A stretch of DNA of 64,000 nt from Bacteroidota bacterium (GCA_013377005.1 JACABE010000022.1:1-64000), one strand, 5' to 3'; shown: positions 17,967-27,386, numbered from the stretch's first letter. Notes: a model not told the origin generated them from the letters alone. Numbers and translations: made by a program.

Positions 17967-18656
17967 TTATTGATTTAACATTCCTTTTGCTTTTGCAATG
18001 TATTTATCAATTTCTCTGCTTTCTTGAGATTTGAAAAATTCTTTTTTAATTCTTTCATAAGTTTTTAAAGCATTAGTCCAGTCACCTTTTTCTTCATACA
18101 CAAAGCCAGCTTTCATCAAACTTTGAGGAGAAGAAAAATTATTGATATTTTGATCTGCAGCTTTTAAGTAATATTCAAGAGCTTTATCTAAGTTGTTCAA
18201 TTCTATATATGCATCACCAATTGATGATGTAGCTATTGATGCAACTATTTGATCATCACCATTAAACTTTTCTAAATAATTGATAGCTTCTTGAAATTGC
18301 CCTTTTTTAAGATAAATAATTCCAGTATAATATTTTGCAAGATTTGATGCTTTTGTAATCCCGTAATTATCAATAACTTCAAGAAAACCGATATGTTCAC
18401 CATCTCCATTTAAAGCTAAATCAAGAGAGTCAAGTTCAAAATATTTTTCTGCATAAAACATTTCAGCATGTGCTTTGACTTCCTGAGGTTTGAGATAAAA
18501 TTGTTTAACTCCAAAATATCCCAAAACCAATGCCATCAAGGTTACTAGAACAATAATAATAATCTTTTGATTTTTTTCAATAAATTGTTCTGTTTTACCT
18601 AAAGCTTCTTCTACTGCAATGATTTTTCCTTCAGTACTGTTTTGTTTGTTTGCCAT
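17967..18656 (-). CDS. TPR protein with N-terminal TM (YfgM-like)
   Basis: Single TM IIIIVLVTLMALVLGYFGV followed by TPR-like units. Confidence 0.8.
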   Translation of the reverse strand: MANKQNSTEGKIIAVEEALGKTEQFIEKNQKIIIIVLVTLMALVLGYFGVKQFYLKPQEVKAHAEMFYAEKYFELDSLDLALNGDGEHIGFLEVIDNYGITKASNLAKYYTGIIYLKKGQFQEAINYLEKFNGDDQIVASIATSSIGDAYIELNNLDKALEYYLKAADQNINNFSSPQSLMKAGFVYEEKGDWTNALKTYERIKKEFFKSQESREIDKYIAKAKGMLNQ

Positions 18657-18676
18657 ATTTTTTTAAATTTAGAGTG

Positions 18677-18684
18677 CAAAATTA
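18677..18684 (-). promoter_or_regulatory. -7 box TAATTTTG for the TPR gene
   Basis: TAnnTTTG on minus strand. Confidence 0.45.
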
Positions 18685-18867
18685 AAAAAAAAATTAGAAT
18701 ACGTAACAATATTTTTATACAATGAATTTTTTAGTTTAAAAACATTACATAAAATTCTGAAATTAAATGAATAATTCAAATCATACTATAGAAAGCATTT
18801 TAAAGAAAAATCATTAAAAAAATGAATAATCTTTTTGAAATCAGTTTTTTATTTAAAATACTTTTCA

Positions 18868-18875
18868 TAATTTTG
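18868..18875 (+). promoter_or_regulatory. -7 box TAATTTTG for rpsA (~110-nt leader)
   Basis: TAnnTTTG. Confidence 0.45.
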
Positions 18876-18962
18876 CACTCCAATTTTTGAATTATGTTTT
18901 TACTATATTAATGTATTCATAATCTACAAATTGAGTATATAGTTAACTTTATTTATTAACCA

Positions 18963-18978
18963 GGTAGTTTTGACTACC
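18963..18978 (+). promoter_or_regulatory. Hairpin GGTAG-TTTTGA-CTACC in the rpsA leader
   Basis: Perfect 5-bp stem 14 nt before the start codon. Confidence 0.35.
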
Positions 18979-18992
18979 ACAAAAAGAATGAA

Positions 18993-21134
18993 ATGACAGA
19001 CGAATTAAATGTCAACCAAGAAGCTGAAAACAGCGAAGAAATCACAAATCAATTAGACGAACAAGTTGTGGATGCAGCTAAAGAAGAAGAAGTTGCAATA
19101 GCTGAAAATGCTGCGCAAGCAGAAGCTGAAGAAGTTGTTCCTCAAATTGAAACAGTAAAAGAAGAAGTTGCTGTTGTTGAAGAACCTGTTACTAAAGTTC
19201 CAACTAAACCTCGTTACGTTAAAGAAGTAATTTCTCTTGAAGATTTCGATTGGGATGCTATCGGAAAAAAACAATTAAATTATTCTTCCGATGAAAGAAA
19301 AAAATTAGAAGATGTTTACGACAAAACATTTAGCCAAATTGTAGAACAAGAAGTTGTTGATGGTATTGTAGTTGCTAAAAATAACCGTGAAGTTGTTGTT
19401 AACATTGGTTTTAAATCTGATGGTGTTATTCCTCTTTCAGAAACAAGATATAATCCTAATTTAAAAATTGGTGATACAATTGAAGTATATGTAGAAAGTC
19501 AAGAAGATGTAAATGGTCAATTAATACTTTCACATAAAAAAGCAAGATTATTAAAATCATGGGATAGAGTTAATAAAGCATTCGAAACTCAGGAAATTAT
19601 TACCGGTTATGTTAAATGCAGAACTAAAGGTGGTTTAATCGTTGATGTTTTTGGAATTGAAGCTTTCTTACCAGGTTCACAAATTGATGTGAAACCAATC
19701 AGAGATTATGATATTTTTGTTGAAAAAAATATGGAATTCAAGGTTGTGAAAATTAACCATGAATACAAAAATGTAGTTGTTTCTCATAAAGCTCTTATCG
19801 AAGACGAAATTGAACAACAAAAAGCTGATATTATTGCTAAACTTGAAAAAGGACAGGTACTTGAAGGTACTGTTAAAAATATTACTTCTTATGGAGTATT
19901 CATTGATTTAGGTGGTGTTGACGGTTTAGTTCATATTACTGATTTATCATGGGGTAGAATTAATCATCCAGAAGAGATTGTTACATTGGATGAAAAAATC
20001 AATGTTGTTATTCTTGATTTTGACGAAAACAAAAAACGTATTGCTTTAGGTTTAAAACAATTAACTCCTCATCCTTGGGATGCTTTAGATGCTAAGCTTG
20101 CTGTTGGTGATAAAATTAAAGGAAAAGTTGTTGTTATAGCTGATTATGGTGCATTTATGGAAATCGTTCCTGGTGTTGAAGGTTTAATCCACGTTTCAGA
20201 AATGTCATGGTCGCAACATTTAAGAACTGCTCACGATTTCTTGAAAATTGGAAATGAAGTTGAAGCTGTTATCTTAACATTGGATCGCGAAGAAAGAAAA
20301 ATGTCATTAGGTATTAAACAATTAATTCCAGATCCTTGGACAAATATTGCTGATAAATATCCTTTGAAATCTAAACATAATGCTGTTGTTCGAAACTTTA
20401 CCAATTTTGGTATTTTTGTTGAATTAGAAGAAGGTGTTGACGGATTAATTCACATTTCTGATCTTTCTTGGTCTAAGAAAATTAAACATCCAGCTGAATT
20501 TACTAAAATTGGTGATTCAATTGAAGTAATCGTATTAGAAGTAGATAGCGAAAACAGACGTTTAAGTTTAGGTCATAAACAATTAGAAGAAAATCCATGG
20601 GAAATCTTCGAAACTGTTTTTACAGTTGATTCAATTCATAAAGGAACCATCGTAAGTTCATCTGATAAAGGTGCTATTATAGCTTTACCTTATGGTGTTG
20701 AAGGTTTTGCACCACTTCGTCATTTGGTGAAAGAGGATGGAAGTAATGCTAAAACTGATGAAGCTATTGATTTTAAAGTCTTAGAATTTTCAAAAGACAG
20801 CAAGAAAATTATTGTTTCTCATTCTAAAATTTTCCAGGATGTTGCCAATGAAGAAAAATCAAAAGCAGATACTGATAACAAGCGCAAAGAAAGAGATCAG
20901 AAAAAAAGCGTTAAACAAAACAACGATAATTTAGAAAGATCTACTTTAGGCGATATCGAAGCTTTATCAAACTTGAAATCTGAAATGCAAAAATCAGAAA
21001 TGGAAAAATTAGAAGCCATGACAAAAAGAGCTGAGGATAAAAAAGCTAAAAAAGTTGCACCAGAAGTTGTTGAAGAAAAAGAAGCAACTCCTGAAACTGA
21101 AAATACTCCAGATGTAGAATCTACGATTGAATAA
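18993..21134 (+). CDS. rpsA: 30S ribosomal protein S1 with acidic N-terminal extension
   Basis: Multiple S1 repeats, e.g. GTVKNITSYGVFIDLGGVDGLVHITDLSWGRINHPEE; C-terminal Lys/Glu-rich tail. Confidence 0.95.
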   Translation: MTDELNVNQEAENSEEITNQLDEQVVDAAKEEEVAIAENAAQAEAEEVVPQIETVKEEVAVVEEPVTKVPTKPRYVKEVISLEDFDWDAIGKKQLNYSSDERKKLEDVYDKTFSQIVEQEVVDGIVVAKNNREVVVNIGFKSDGVIPLSETRYNPNLKIGDTIEVYVESQEDVNGQLILSHKKARLLKSWDRVNKAFETQEIITGYVKCRTKGGLIVDVFGIEAFLPGSQIDVKPIRDYDIFVEKNMEFKVVKINHEYKNVVVSHKALIEDEIEQQKADIIAKLEKGQVLEGTVKNITSYGVFIDLGGVDGLVHITDLSWGRINHPEEIVTLDEKINVVILDFDENKKRIALGLKQLTPHPWDALDAKLAVGDKIKGKVVVIADYGAFMEIVPGVEGLIHVSEMSWSQHLRTAHDFLKIGNEVEAVILTLDREERKMSLGIKQLIPDPWTNIADKYPLKSKHNAVVRNFTNFGIFVELEEGVDGLIHISDLSWSKKIKHPAEFTKIGDSIEVIVLEVDSENRRLSLGHKQLEENPWEIFETVFTVDSIHKGTIVSSSDKGAIIALPYGVEGFAPLRHLVKEDGSNAKTDEAIDFKVLEFSKDSKKIIVSHSKIFQDVANEEKSKADTDNKRKERDQKKSVKQNNDNLERSTLGDIEALSNLKSEMQKSEMEKLEAMTKRAEDKKAKKVAPEVVEEKEATPETENTPDVESTIE

Positions 21135-21153
21135 GAGTATTCTTAACTATATT

Positions 21154-21183
21154 AAAATCCCGGCTAGCCGGGATTTTTTTTTT
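21154..21183 (+). terminator. Rho-independent terminator after rpsA
   Basis: AAATCCCGGCTAGCCGGGATTTTTTTTTT. Confidence 0.9.
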
Positions 21184-21212
21184 GGCTTGTCTTATTATTC
21201 TTAAAAAGAATG

Positions 21213-21220
21213 TAAATTTG
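21213..21220 (+). promoter_or_regulatory. -7 box TAAATTTG for rnz
   Basis: TAnnTTTG. Confidence 0.45.
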
Positions 21221-21238
21221 TAAATTAAAATCATTTCT

Positions 21239-22165
21239 ATGAAACCTTTTTCTGTTACAATATTGGGTTGTGGGTCTGCAACTCCTTCCAAAACAAGAAA
21301 TCCAAGTGCTCAGATAGTTAATATTCACGACAGATTAATGATGATTGATTGCGGTGAAGGTTCACAAATGCAAATGCGTAGATTTTACATTAAAAATAAC
21401 CGAATCAATCATATTTTTATCAGTCATTTACATGGCGATCATTATTTAGGTTTAATGGGCTTATTGTTTACTTATCATTTGTTTGGGAGAACTGAAGAAA
21501 TGCATATTTATGCTCCGCAAGAATTGAAAGACGTTATTGATTTACAATTGAAAGTTTCAAATTCACAATTATTATACCCGTTGATTTTTCATCCTATTAC
21601 ATCCAATACTAAAACGTTATTACTTGAAAACAATACGTTTAAGGTGTTTTCGTTTCCGGTTCAACACAGTGTTAACTGCTGGGGTTTTGTATTTGAAGAA
21701 AAAAATTGTGGATATAAAATTAATAAAGAATTTATTACTCAGGAAAAGCCAACTATTGAAGAGATTCAAAGCATTAAGCAAGGTGCAGACTTTATTAATT
21801 CGCAAGGTGTGGTTTTTGAAAATTCTGATATTGTATTGCCTGCTGACTTGTTAAGGAGTTATGCGTATAGCTCAGATACTATTTATGATGAAAATATTAT
21901 TCCATTTATTGAAAACACTTCATTATTATACCACGAAGCTACTTTTATGCATGACAAAGCTGACGTAGCCAAACAAAAATTTCATACAACAGCCAAAGAA
22001 GCAGCTACAATAGCTTATAAAGCTAAGGCTAAAAAGCTGATTATTGGTCATTTTTCAGCCCGTTATGATGATAATTTGGCTTTATTAGCCGAAGCTCGCG
22101 AATATTTCCCCAATACCATTGCTGCTGAAGATGGGTTAAAGGTGGAAATAAATGTTGAGTTATGA
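21239..22165 (+). CDS. rnz: Ribonuclease Z
   Basis: GCGSATPSKTRNPSAQ, IDCGEGSQMQMRR, IFISHLHGDHYLGLMGLL, HSVNCWGF, LLYHEATFMHD, GHFSARY. Confidence 0.96.
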   Translation: MKPFSVTILGCGSATPSKTRNPSAQIVNIHDRLMMIDCGEGSQMQMRRFYIKNNRINHIFISHLHGDHYLGLMGLLFTYHLFGRTEEMHIYAPQELKDVIDLQLKVSNSQLLYPLIFHPITSNTKTLLLENNTFKVFSFPVQHSVNCWGFVFEEKNCGYKINKEFITQEKPTIEEIQSIKQGADFINSQGVVFENSDIVLPADLLRSYAYSSDTIYDENIIPFIENTSLLYHEATFMHDKADVAKQKFHTTAKEAATIAYKAKAKKLIIGHFSARYDDNLALLAEAREYFPNTIAAEDGLKVEINVEL

Positions 22166-22184
22166 ATGATGAATGATGAATGAG
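22157..22184. repeat. Heptamer repeat GAATGAT x2 + GAATGAG at the rnz stop codon
   Basis: Direct reading; overlaps stop TGA at 22163-22165. Confidence 0.65.
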
Positions 22185-22194
22185 TTTGTCTAAT

Positions 22195-23070
22195 TTATTC
22201 CTTCACAAATTTACTTTGCATACTATTAGTATCATTATTTACTTTTACTACATATATGCCTTTGGCAAAAGATGCAATATTAAGCTCTGTTTGTGGCTGT
22301 TTTATGCTTTGTTGCAAAAGCAGTTTTCCTTGTACATCGTAAATGGAAACGGTGGTGTTTTGCAGTTTGGTAAGTTGTTGGAGGTTTATAATTAAGTTAG
22401 AAGTGGCAGGGTTGGGGTAGATTAATATGTTTGGAGTTATCATTTCATAATTATTTATTGATAGAGTTGTAGTATCTGGAAACCCACAGGATACCGTATC
22501 TTTTTTATAATAAACTAGATAATATCCATCATCAATTTGTGGATATCCTGCATATTGATGAATGGATTCAACCAGTCCCAAACCCTCACCATATTGATAG
22601 CTATAATAATTACCTTCAAAAATGCAATGTATGCATGCCGTATATTTATAAGTTAATTTCCCGCACCATCGGGATGAATATGAAGATAAATAACTAAACG
22701 AATTGCCTACTGTATCATAAATAGGCCAATTTATATATGCTGAATCAAAAGTTGTATTAAGATCTGTATAAAAAACAGTATCATTGTATGAGTTGAAGAA
22801 ATAATCAAGATGAGAAACAGGATTGCTGCTAAATTGAGTATAATAATTGTTAAAATGCCTTATATAAAAGACCGTATCGTTTAGTGCTGAGAAATGTTTT
22901 CCAACAATAGTAAATCTTGTAGCATTAATAGGAGTGTAAGAGTCTTTATAATGAAATTGATCATAAATATTGAAATCATAAATTTGTCCTTTTGTTAATG
23001 TAGTTTGACCCTTTAATAAAGGGGTTATGATTATAAATAGTATTAATATGTAAAGTTTTTTCATAATCAT
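22195..23070 (-). CDS. Secreted protein with T9SS type A sorting domain
   Basis: Signal peptide; CTD NILIYPNPATSNLIINLQQLTKLQNTTVSIYDVQGKLLLQQ...QSKFVKE. Confidence 0.9.
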   Translation of the reverse strand: MIMKKLYILILFIIITPLLKGQTTLTKGQIYDFNIYDQFHYKDSYTPINATRFTIVGKHFSALNDTVFYIRHFNNYYTQFSSNPVSHLDYFFNSYNDTVFYTDLNTTFDSAYINWPIYDTVGNSFSYLSSYSSRWCGKLTYKYTACIHCIFEGNYYSYQYGEGLGLVESIHQYAGYPQIDDGYYLVYYKKDTVSCGFPDTTTLSINNYEMITPNILIYPNPATSNLIINLQQLTKLQNTTVSIYDVQGKLLLQQSIKQPQTELNIASFAKGIYVVKVNNDTNSMQSKFVKE

Positions 23071-23105
23071 TGTTTTAGGTTGTTGTTGTTTGTGTATTTG
23101 TATTG

Positions 23106-23138
23106 AAACCTGACAGGTTTTTAAAACCTGTCAGGTTT
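23106..23138. repeat. 33-nt palindrome, copy 1
   Basis: AAACCTGACAGGTTTTTAAAACCTGTCAGGTTT; identical to 24549-24581. Confidence 0.95.
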
Positions 23139-23147
23139 GAGTTTTGT

Positions 23148-24506
23148 TTATTCCTTCACCAATTTACTTTGTATGCTATTATTATCATTATTTACTTTTA
23201 CTACATATATACCTTTGGCAAAAGATGCAATATTAAGTTCTGTTTGTGGCAGTGTTATGCTTTGTTGTAAGAGTAGTTTTCCTTGTACATCGTAAATGGA
23301 AACGGTAGTGTTTTGTAGCTTGGTTATTTGTTGTAGGTTTATGGTTAGTATGTTAGTGGCAGGGTTGGGGTAGATGTTAATTTGTTTATTATTGTTTTCT
23401 ATTATCCCAGTTGTAAACGAAACAAAGTGGGCTTCATAACGAGAAGTTGGACCTAAGTCATAAATGAGCCCTTCAGAAGAATAAACTCCCAAATTAACAC
23501 CCATATATAATAGCCAATTATTATTTTGCCATATTTCATACTTACCTGTTATTGAGTTTCCATGTGTATCATAAATAAAGGTAATTTTATTAGCATTTAA
23601 CCAAGTATTATTTTCCCAGCTTTCACATAATTTACAAATCAGATTTTTATCTATATCGTATGTATAAGTATTTTTAGGAAAAACTACCCATGAATTGTTT
23701 TGCCAGTGTTCCCATAAAACAGTAAGATAATTTCCATTGGCAACATAAGTGTAAGTATATTTATTATTATTTTCCCAAGCATTATTTTGCCATACTTCAT
23801 CTATTTCAGTAAGTAAATTGCCGTTGATATCAAAAGTATATATTTCATTACTACTATTTTCCCAAACATTGTTTTGCCATACTTCGGATAAAGAAGTAAG
23901 CAAATTTCCATTGGCATCGTATGAATAAGTTTCTTTAAAATTATTTATCCATGCGTTGTTTTGCCAAAATTCACATAAAGAAGCAAGCCTATTCCCATTT
24001 GTATCATAATTATCTGTGAATTTGGAAAAATTTACCCATGCATTGTTTAGCCAAGATTCATGTAATTCATTAATTATATTCCCATTAGTATTGTATGTAT
24101 AAGTAGATTTAAAATAATTTACCAATTGATTGTTTTGCTCTTCTTCCCATAATTCAGTAAGCTGATTTCCATTTGCATCATAAGTATAAGTATATTTATT
24201 ACTATTTATCCAAGTATTGTTATACCATAATTCTGATAATTGAGTAAGAACATTTCCATTATTATTAAATGTTTGTGTTATTCTTTTATAAAAATTATTG
24301 CTAATATCAAAGGTAACTATGGTATCATAATTCCAGGTGATTGAATTGGTCGATTTTTGTTTAAGGTTTTTATGATTAGGGAAATTATCGTGGAGTGGAT
24401 TATTAATTGCTTCCTTGCCTAAGTTAGTTATAGGATGATTTTTCTGCTGTGCATTTGCAATATTAAATGCAAATAATGCAATCATTAATATGTAAATTCT
24501 TTTCAT
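23148..24506 (-). CDS. Secreted 29-aa-repeat protein with T9SS type A sorting domain
   Basis: Signal peptide MKRIYILMIALFAFNIANAQ; about 9 units like WQNNAWINNFKETYSYDANGNLLTSLSEV; CTD NIYPNPATNILTINLQQI...QSKLVKE. Confidence 0.9.
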   Translation of the reverse strand: MKRIYILMIALFAFNIANAQQKNHPITNLGKEAINNPLHDNFPNHKNLKQKSTNSITWNYDTIVTFDISNNFYKRITQTFNNNGNVLTQLSELWYNNTWINSNKYTYTYDANGNQLTELWEEEQNNQLVNYFKSTYTYNTNGNIINELHESWLNNAWVNFSKFTDNYDTNGNRLASLCEFWQNNAWINNFKETYSYDANGNLLTSLSEVWQNNVWENSSNEIYTFDINGNLLTEIDEVWQNNAWENNNKYTYTYVANGNYLTVLWEHWQNNSWVVFPKNTYTYDIDKNLICKLCESWENNTWLNANKITFIYDTHGNSITGKYEIWQNNNWLLYMGVNLGVYSSEGLIYDLGPTSRYEAHFVSFTTGIIENNNKQINIYPNPATNILTINLQQITKLQNTTVSIYDVQGKLLLQQSITLPQTELNIASFAKGIYVVKVNNDNNSIQSKLVKE

Positions 24507-24548
24507 AATCTCTTTTGTTTAAAATTGTTGTTTGTGTATTTGTTTGCG

Positions 24549-24581
24549 AAACCTGACAGGTTTTTAAAACCTGTCAGGTTT
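24549..24581. repeat. 33-nt palindrome, copy 2
   Basis: AAACCTGACAGGTTTTTAAAACCTGTCAGGTTT. Confidence 0.95.
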
Positions 24582-24592
24582 GAACCAAAACA

Positions 24593-25330
24593 TTATTCTG
24601 TTTCGCTTATATTTTCATTATCGTCTTTTGCATTGCGTCCTTTGCGTTGGGCAAGGAGGTGGTTGTAGTTTTGGATGCGGAGGTTGAGTTCTTTTACAAA
24701 ATTGGTGTAGTGGGTTTCGCCGTTCACTATGATAAGGGCATTGATGCGTTTTACAATTGTGTGATAAATGCTGTCTATCGCAGTGCGTACTTCTTTCATG
24801 CGAAGCTGGGTTTTGGCAGCTTCTTCGGTGTAGCGTTTGCTTTTGATGGTTTCGAACTGATTGTTATTATTTATTAATTCAAGCACCCAATCTTTAATTC
24901 CGATAATGGTAGCATCGTTGGCATAAGTGGTTTGCAGGTCGGTGGTTAAACTTTTGATGGCGGCTGTTTCTTCGTCGAAAGGCTTGCGGGCGAGGTTGCC
25001 ATAATGGTCGAAAACGGGTTGCAAACGAGCCGCAGCTTTTTTTACTTCGGGATTAAAATGGCGGGAGGCTGCATTAACGGCATCGCTTAAGCCACGGAAA
25101 GTAGCGTCGCGGATAATGTCGGCTTCGGCTAAATCTTCGGTGGAAGCACTTTTGCGGATTACGTCCAATGCATCTGCTTCATCTTTAAACTGCGGAACAT
25201 AATCGTGAAATTGGGCATCAATGCCCAAGGTAGCGGCTGTGTTGGTTTCAACCAATGCTTTAAATTCGGATTGAAACTGAAAATGTTCTTCGTTGCGAAG
25301 ATTGTTTAAGTTAAGACTTTGAATTTCCAT
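24593..25330 (-). CDS. DUF6261-like protein
   Basis: 245-aa helical ORF, LRNEEHFQFQSEFKALVE...; visibly higher GC than neighbours. Confidence 0.75.
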   Translation of the reverse strand: MEIQSLNLNNLRNEEHFQFQSEFKALVETNTAATLGIDAQFHDYVPQFKDEADALDVIRKSASTEDLAEADIIRDATFRGLSDAVNAASRHFNPEVKKAAARLQPVFDHYGNLARKPFDEETAAIKSLTTDLQTTYANDATIIGIKDWVLELINNNNQFETIKSKRYTEEAAKTQLRMKEVRTAIDSIYHTIVKRINALIIVNGETHYTNFVKELNLRIQNYNHLLAQRKGRNAKDDNENISETE

Positions 25331-25721
25331 AATTGTTTGATTTAATGAATATATACTTTATTTAATAGTCATTTTATAAAATTTCATGGTAAATGTGTAT
25401 GATATTTTGTCCGGAATAGTATGAATTGGCAAAACAGGTGTGCATTGAACATTCAGAATACTCTGAAAGTTCGCCGTAGATTTTCTGTATATATTTATGC
25501 TGTATCATAGCACTTTAGTGGTTATCTATTGATAATTTAAATACAAAAAACAGTATAGAAGTAGTTTTTAATTTTCCAATTGAGGATACAAATGTATGAA
25601 ATTTTAGAACGTATTAACAAAATATTGAAAAATATTTTGTTAATCTTAGGGTTTCTGAAAACAGTCAGGTTTGATTACTTTCTTGTTCAAAAAAATAAAA
25701 TCATCAACTAAAAGAAAGTTT

Positions 25722-25729
25722 TATATTTG
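25722..25729 (+). promoter_or_regulatory. -7 box TATATTTG
   Basis: TAnnTTTG 25 nt before start. Confidence 0.45.
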
Positions 25730-25753
25730 CATCAAAAAAAATAAACCAATCCT

Positions 25754-26269
25754 ATGCAAGCACTCAAAGGAATAAATATATTGCTCAGGGCTATGGAACC
25801 CGAAGATATTGATACGCTATACAATTGGGAAAATGATACCAATGTATGGCATATATCAAACACTGTAGCTCCTTTTTCGCGATATGTAGTAGAGCAATAC
25901 GTTTTTAGCATGCAGGATATTTATACTGCCAAGCAATTGCGACTAATGATAGAGGCTGATAAAAAGCCTATTGGCTGCATAGATATTTTTGATTTCGATC
26001 CCACAAATAAAAAAGCAGGCATAGGCATATTGATAGCCGATGAAATGCAAAACAAAGGCTATGCCTCTGACGCTTTGCAGACTTTAATCAAATACTGTTT
26101 CAATGCCCTGCAGTTGCATCAATTGTATTGCAGTATTCTCACCGACAACGAAGCCAGCTTAAAATTATTCACCAAACATGGATTTACCGTTTGCGGCACT
26201 CGAAAAGATTGGCTAATTGTAAACAATGTGTGGAAAGATGAGCACTTTTTGCAGTTGCTAAACGAATAG
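25754..26269 (+). CDS. GNAT family N-acetyltransferase
   Basis: LRAMEPEDIDTLYNWEND, GIGILIADEMQNKGYASDALQTLIKYCFNALQLHQLYCSI. Confidence 0.93.
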   Translation: MQALKGINILLRAMEPEDIDTLYNWENDTNVWHISNTVAPFSRYVVEQYVFSMQDIYTAKQLRLMIEADKKPIGCIDIFDFDPTNKKAGIGILIADEMQNKGYASDALQTLIKYCFNALQLHQLYCSILTDNEASLKLFTKHGFTVCGTRKDWLIVNNVWKDEHFLQLLNE

Positions 26270-26294
26270 ATAGATTGGTTTTGTCATATTTTTT

Positions 26295-26302
26295 TAACTT
26301 TG
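26295..26302 (+). promoter_or_regulatory. -7 box TAACTTTG for mltG
   Basis: TAnnTTTG 26 nt before start. Confidence 0.5.
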
Positions 26303-26327
26303 CATCCCGAAATACCAAAGCTTAATA

Positions 26328-27356
26328 ATGAAGAAAAATAAAAAATATATTTTAACAGGCATTGTTGTATTATTGCTTGTTGCATGCACTATTGGGTTTA
26401 TATTTTATTTAAAAATATTTTCGCCCAACGTTGCAAAAGAAAAAGCCTACCTATACATTCATACCAATGCCGATTTTAAGCAGGTAATGCAAACAATTCA
26501 GCAGGAAAATCTATTAAAGAGCACAACTTCTTTTGAATGGCTGGCCAATAGAAAAGGCTATACAAATAATGTAAAAGCCGGGAAATACTTGTTAAAAGCT
26601 GGCATGAATAACAATCAAATAATAAATATGCTTCGTTCGGGCAATCAGGAAGCCGTAAATTTGGTTTTCAATAATATTCGCACCAACGAACAATTAGCCG
26701 GTAAATTAGCCAAGCAAATAGAAACCGATAGCACAACTTTAATTCGCCAATTCAACAATCCTGATTTTCTTTCCACTTACAAAACAACTCCTGAAGAACT
26801 GCGTTTACTATTTATTCCCAATACGTACAAAATATGGTGGAATATATCAGCCGAAGAATTAATGAGCCGCATGCAAAAAGAATACGAAAAGTTTTGGAAC
26901 GACGATCGCAATGCAAAAGCCTACACCGCTGGATTGAATCGCAAAGAAATTGCTATCATTGCTTCCATAGTGGAAGAAGAAACCAATCAGAAAGCCGAAA
27001 AACCAACAGTTGCAAGCGTATATGTTAACCGACTCAGAAAAGCTATGTTGCTACAAGCAGACCCTACGGTAAAATATGCAGTAGGTGATTTTACAATTAA
27101 GCGCATACTCAACAAACATTTATCTACCGATTCGCCTTATAATACTTATAAGTATGCAGGTTTGCCTCCCGGACCTATTTGTATTCCTTCTATTTCATCA
27201 ATAGATGCAGTATTGGAAAACAAAAAGACTGATTATTTGTATTTTTGTGCCAAAGAAGATTTCTCAGGCTTTCATAATTTTGCTAAAACCATGGACGAAC
27301 ATTTGACAAATGCACGTAAATACCAGAAAGCACTTAATCAACGAAAAATATTTTAA
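26328..27356 (+). CDS. mltG: Endolytic transglycosylase MltG
   Basis: IIASIVEEETNQKAEKPTVASVYVNRLRKAMLLQADPTVKYA, YNTYKYAGLPPGPICIPS. Confidence 0.95.
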   Translation: MKKNKKYILTGIVVLLLVACTIGFIFYLKIFSPNVAKEKAYLYIHTNADFKQVMQTIQQENLLKSTTSFEWLANRKGYTNNVKAGKYLLKAGMNNNQIINMLRSGNQEAVNLVFNNIRTNEQLAGKLAKQIETDSTTLIRQFNNPDFLSTYKTTPEELRLLFIPNTYKIWWNISAEELMSRMQKEYEKFWNDDRNAKAYTAGLNRKEIAIIASIVEEETNQKAEKPTVASVYVNRLRKAMLLQADPTVKYAVGDFTIKRILNKHLSTDSPYNTYKYAGLPPGPICIPSISSIDAVLENKKTDYLYFCAKEDFSGFHNFAKTMDEHLTNARKYQKALNQRKIF

Positions 27357-27386
27357 CATAATTATCTAACAAAAATAAAGTATCAA

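Noticed and set aside
23540-24260. Periodic sequence as a CRISPR or satellite
   Set aside because: The period (87 nt) corresponds to a 29-aa coding repeat within an intact ORF.
23106-24581. CRISPR-like spacing of the two 33-nt palindromes
   Set aside because: Only two copies, 1.44 kb apart, separated by a gene; no array or cas genes.
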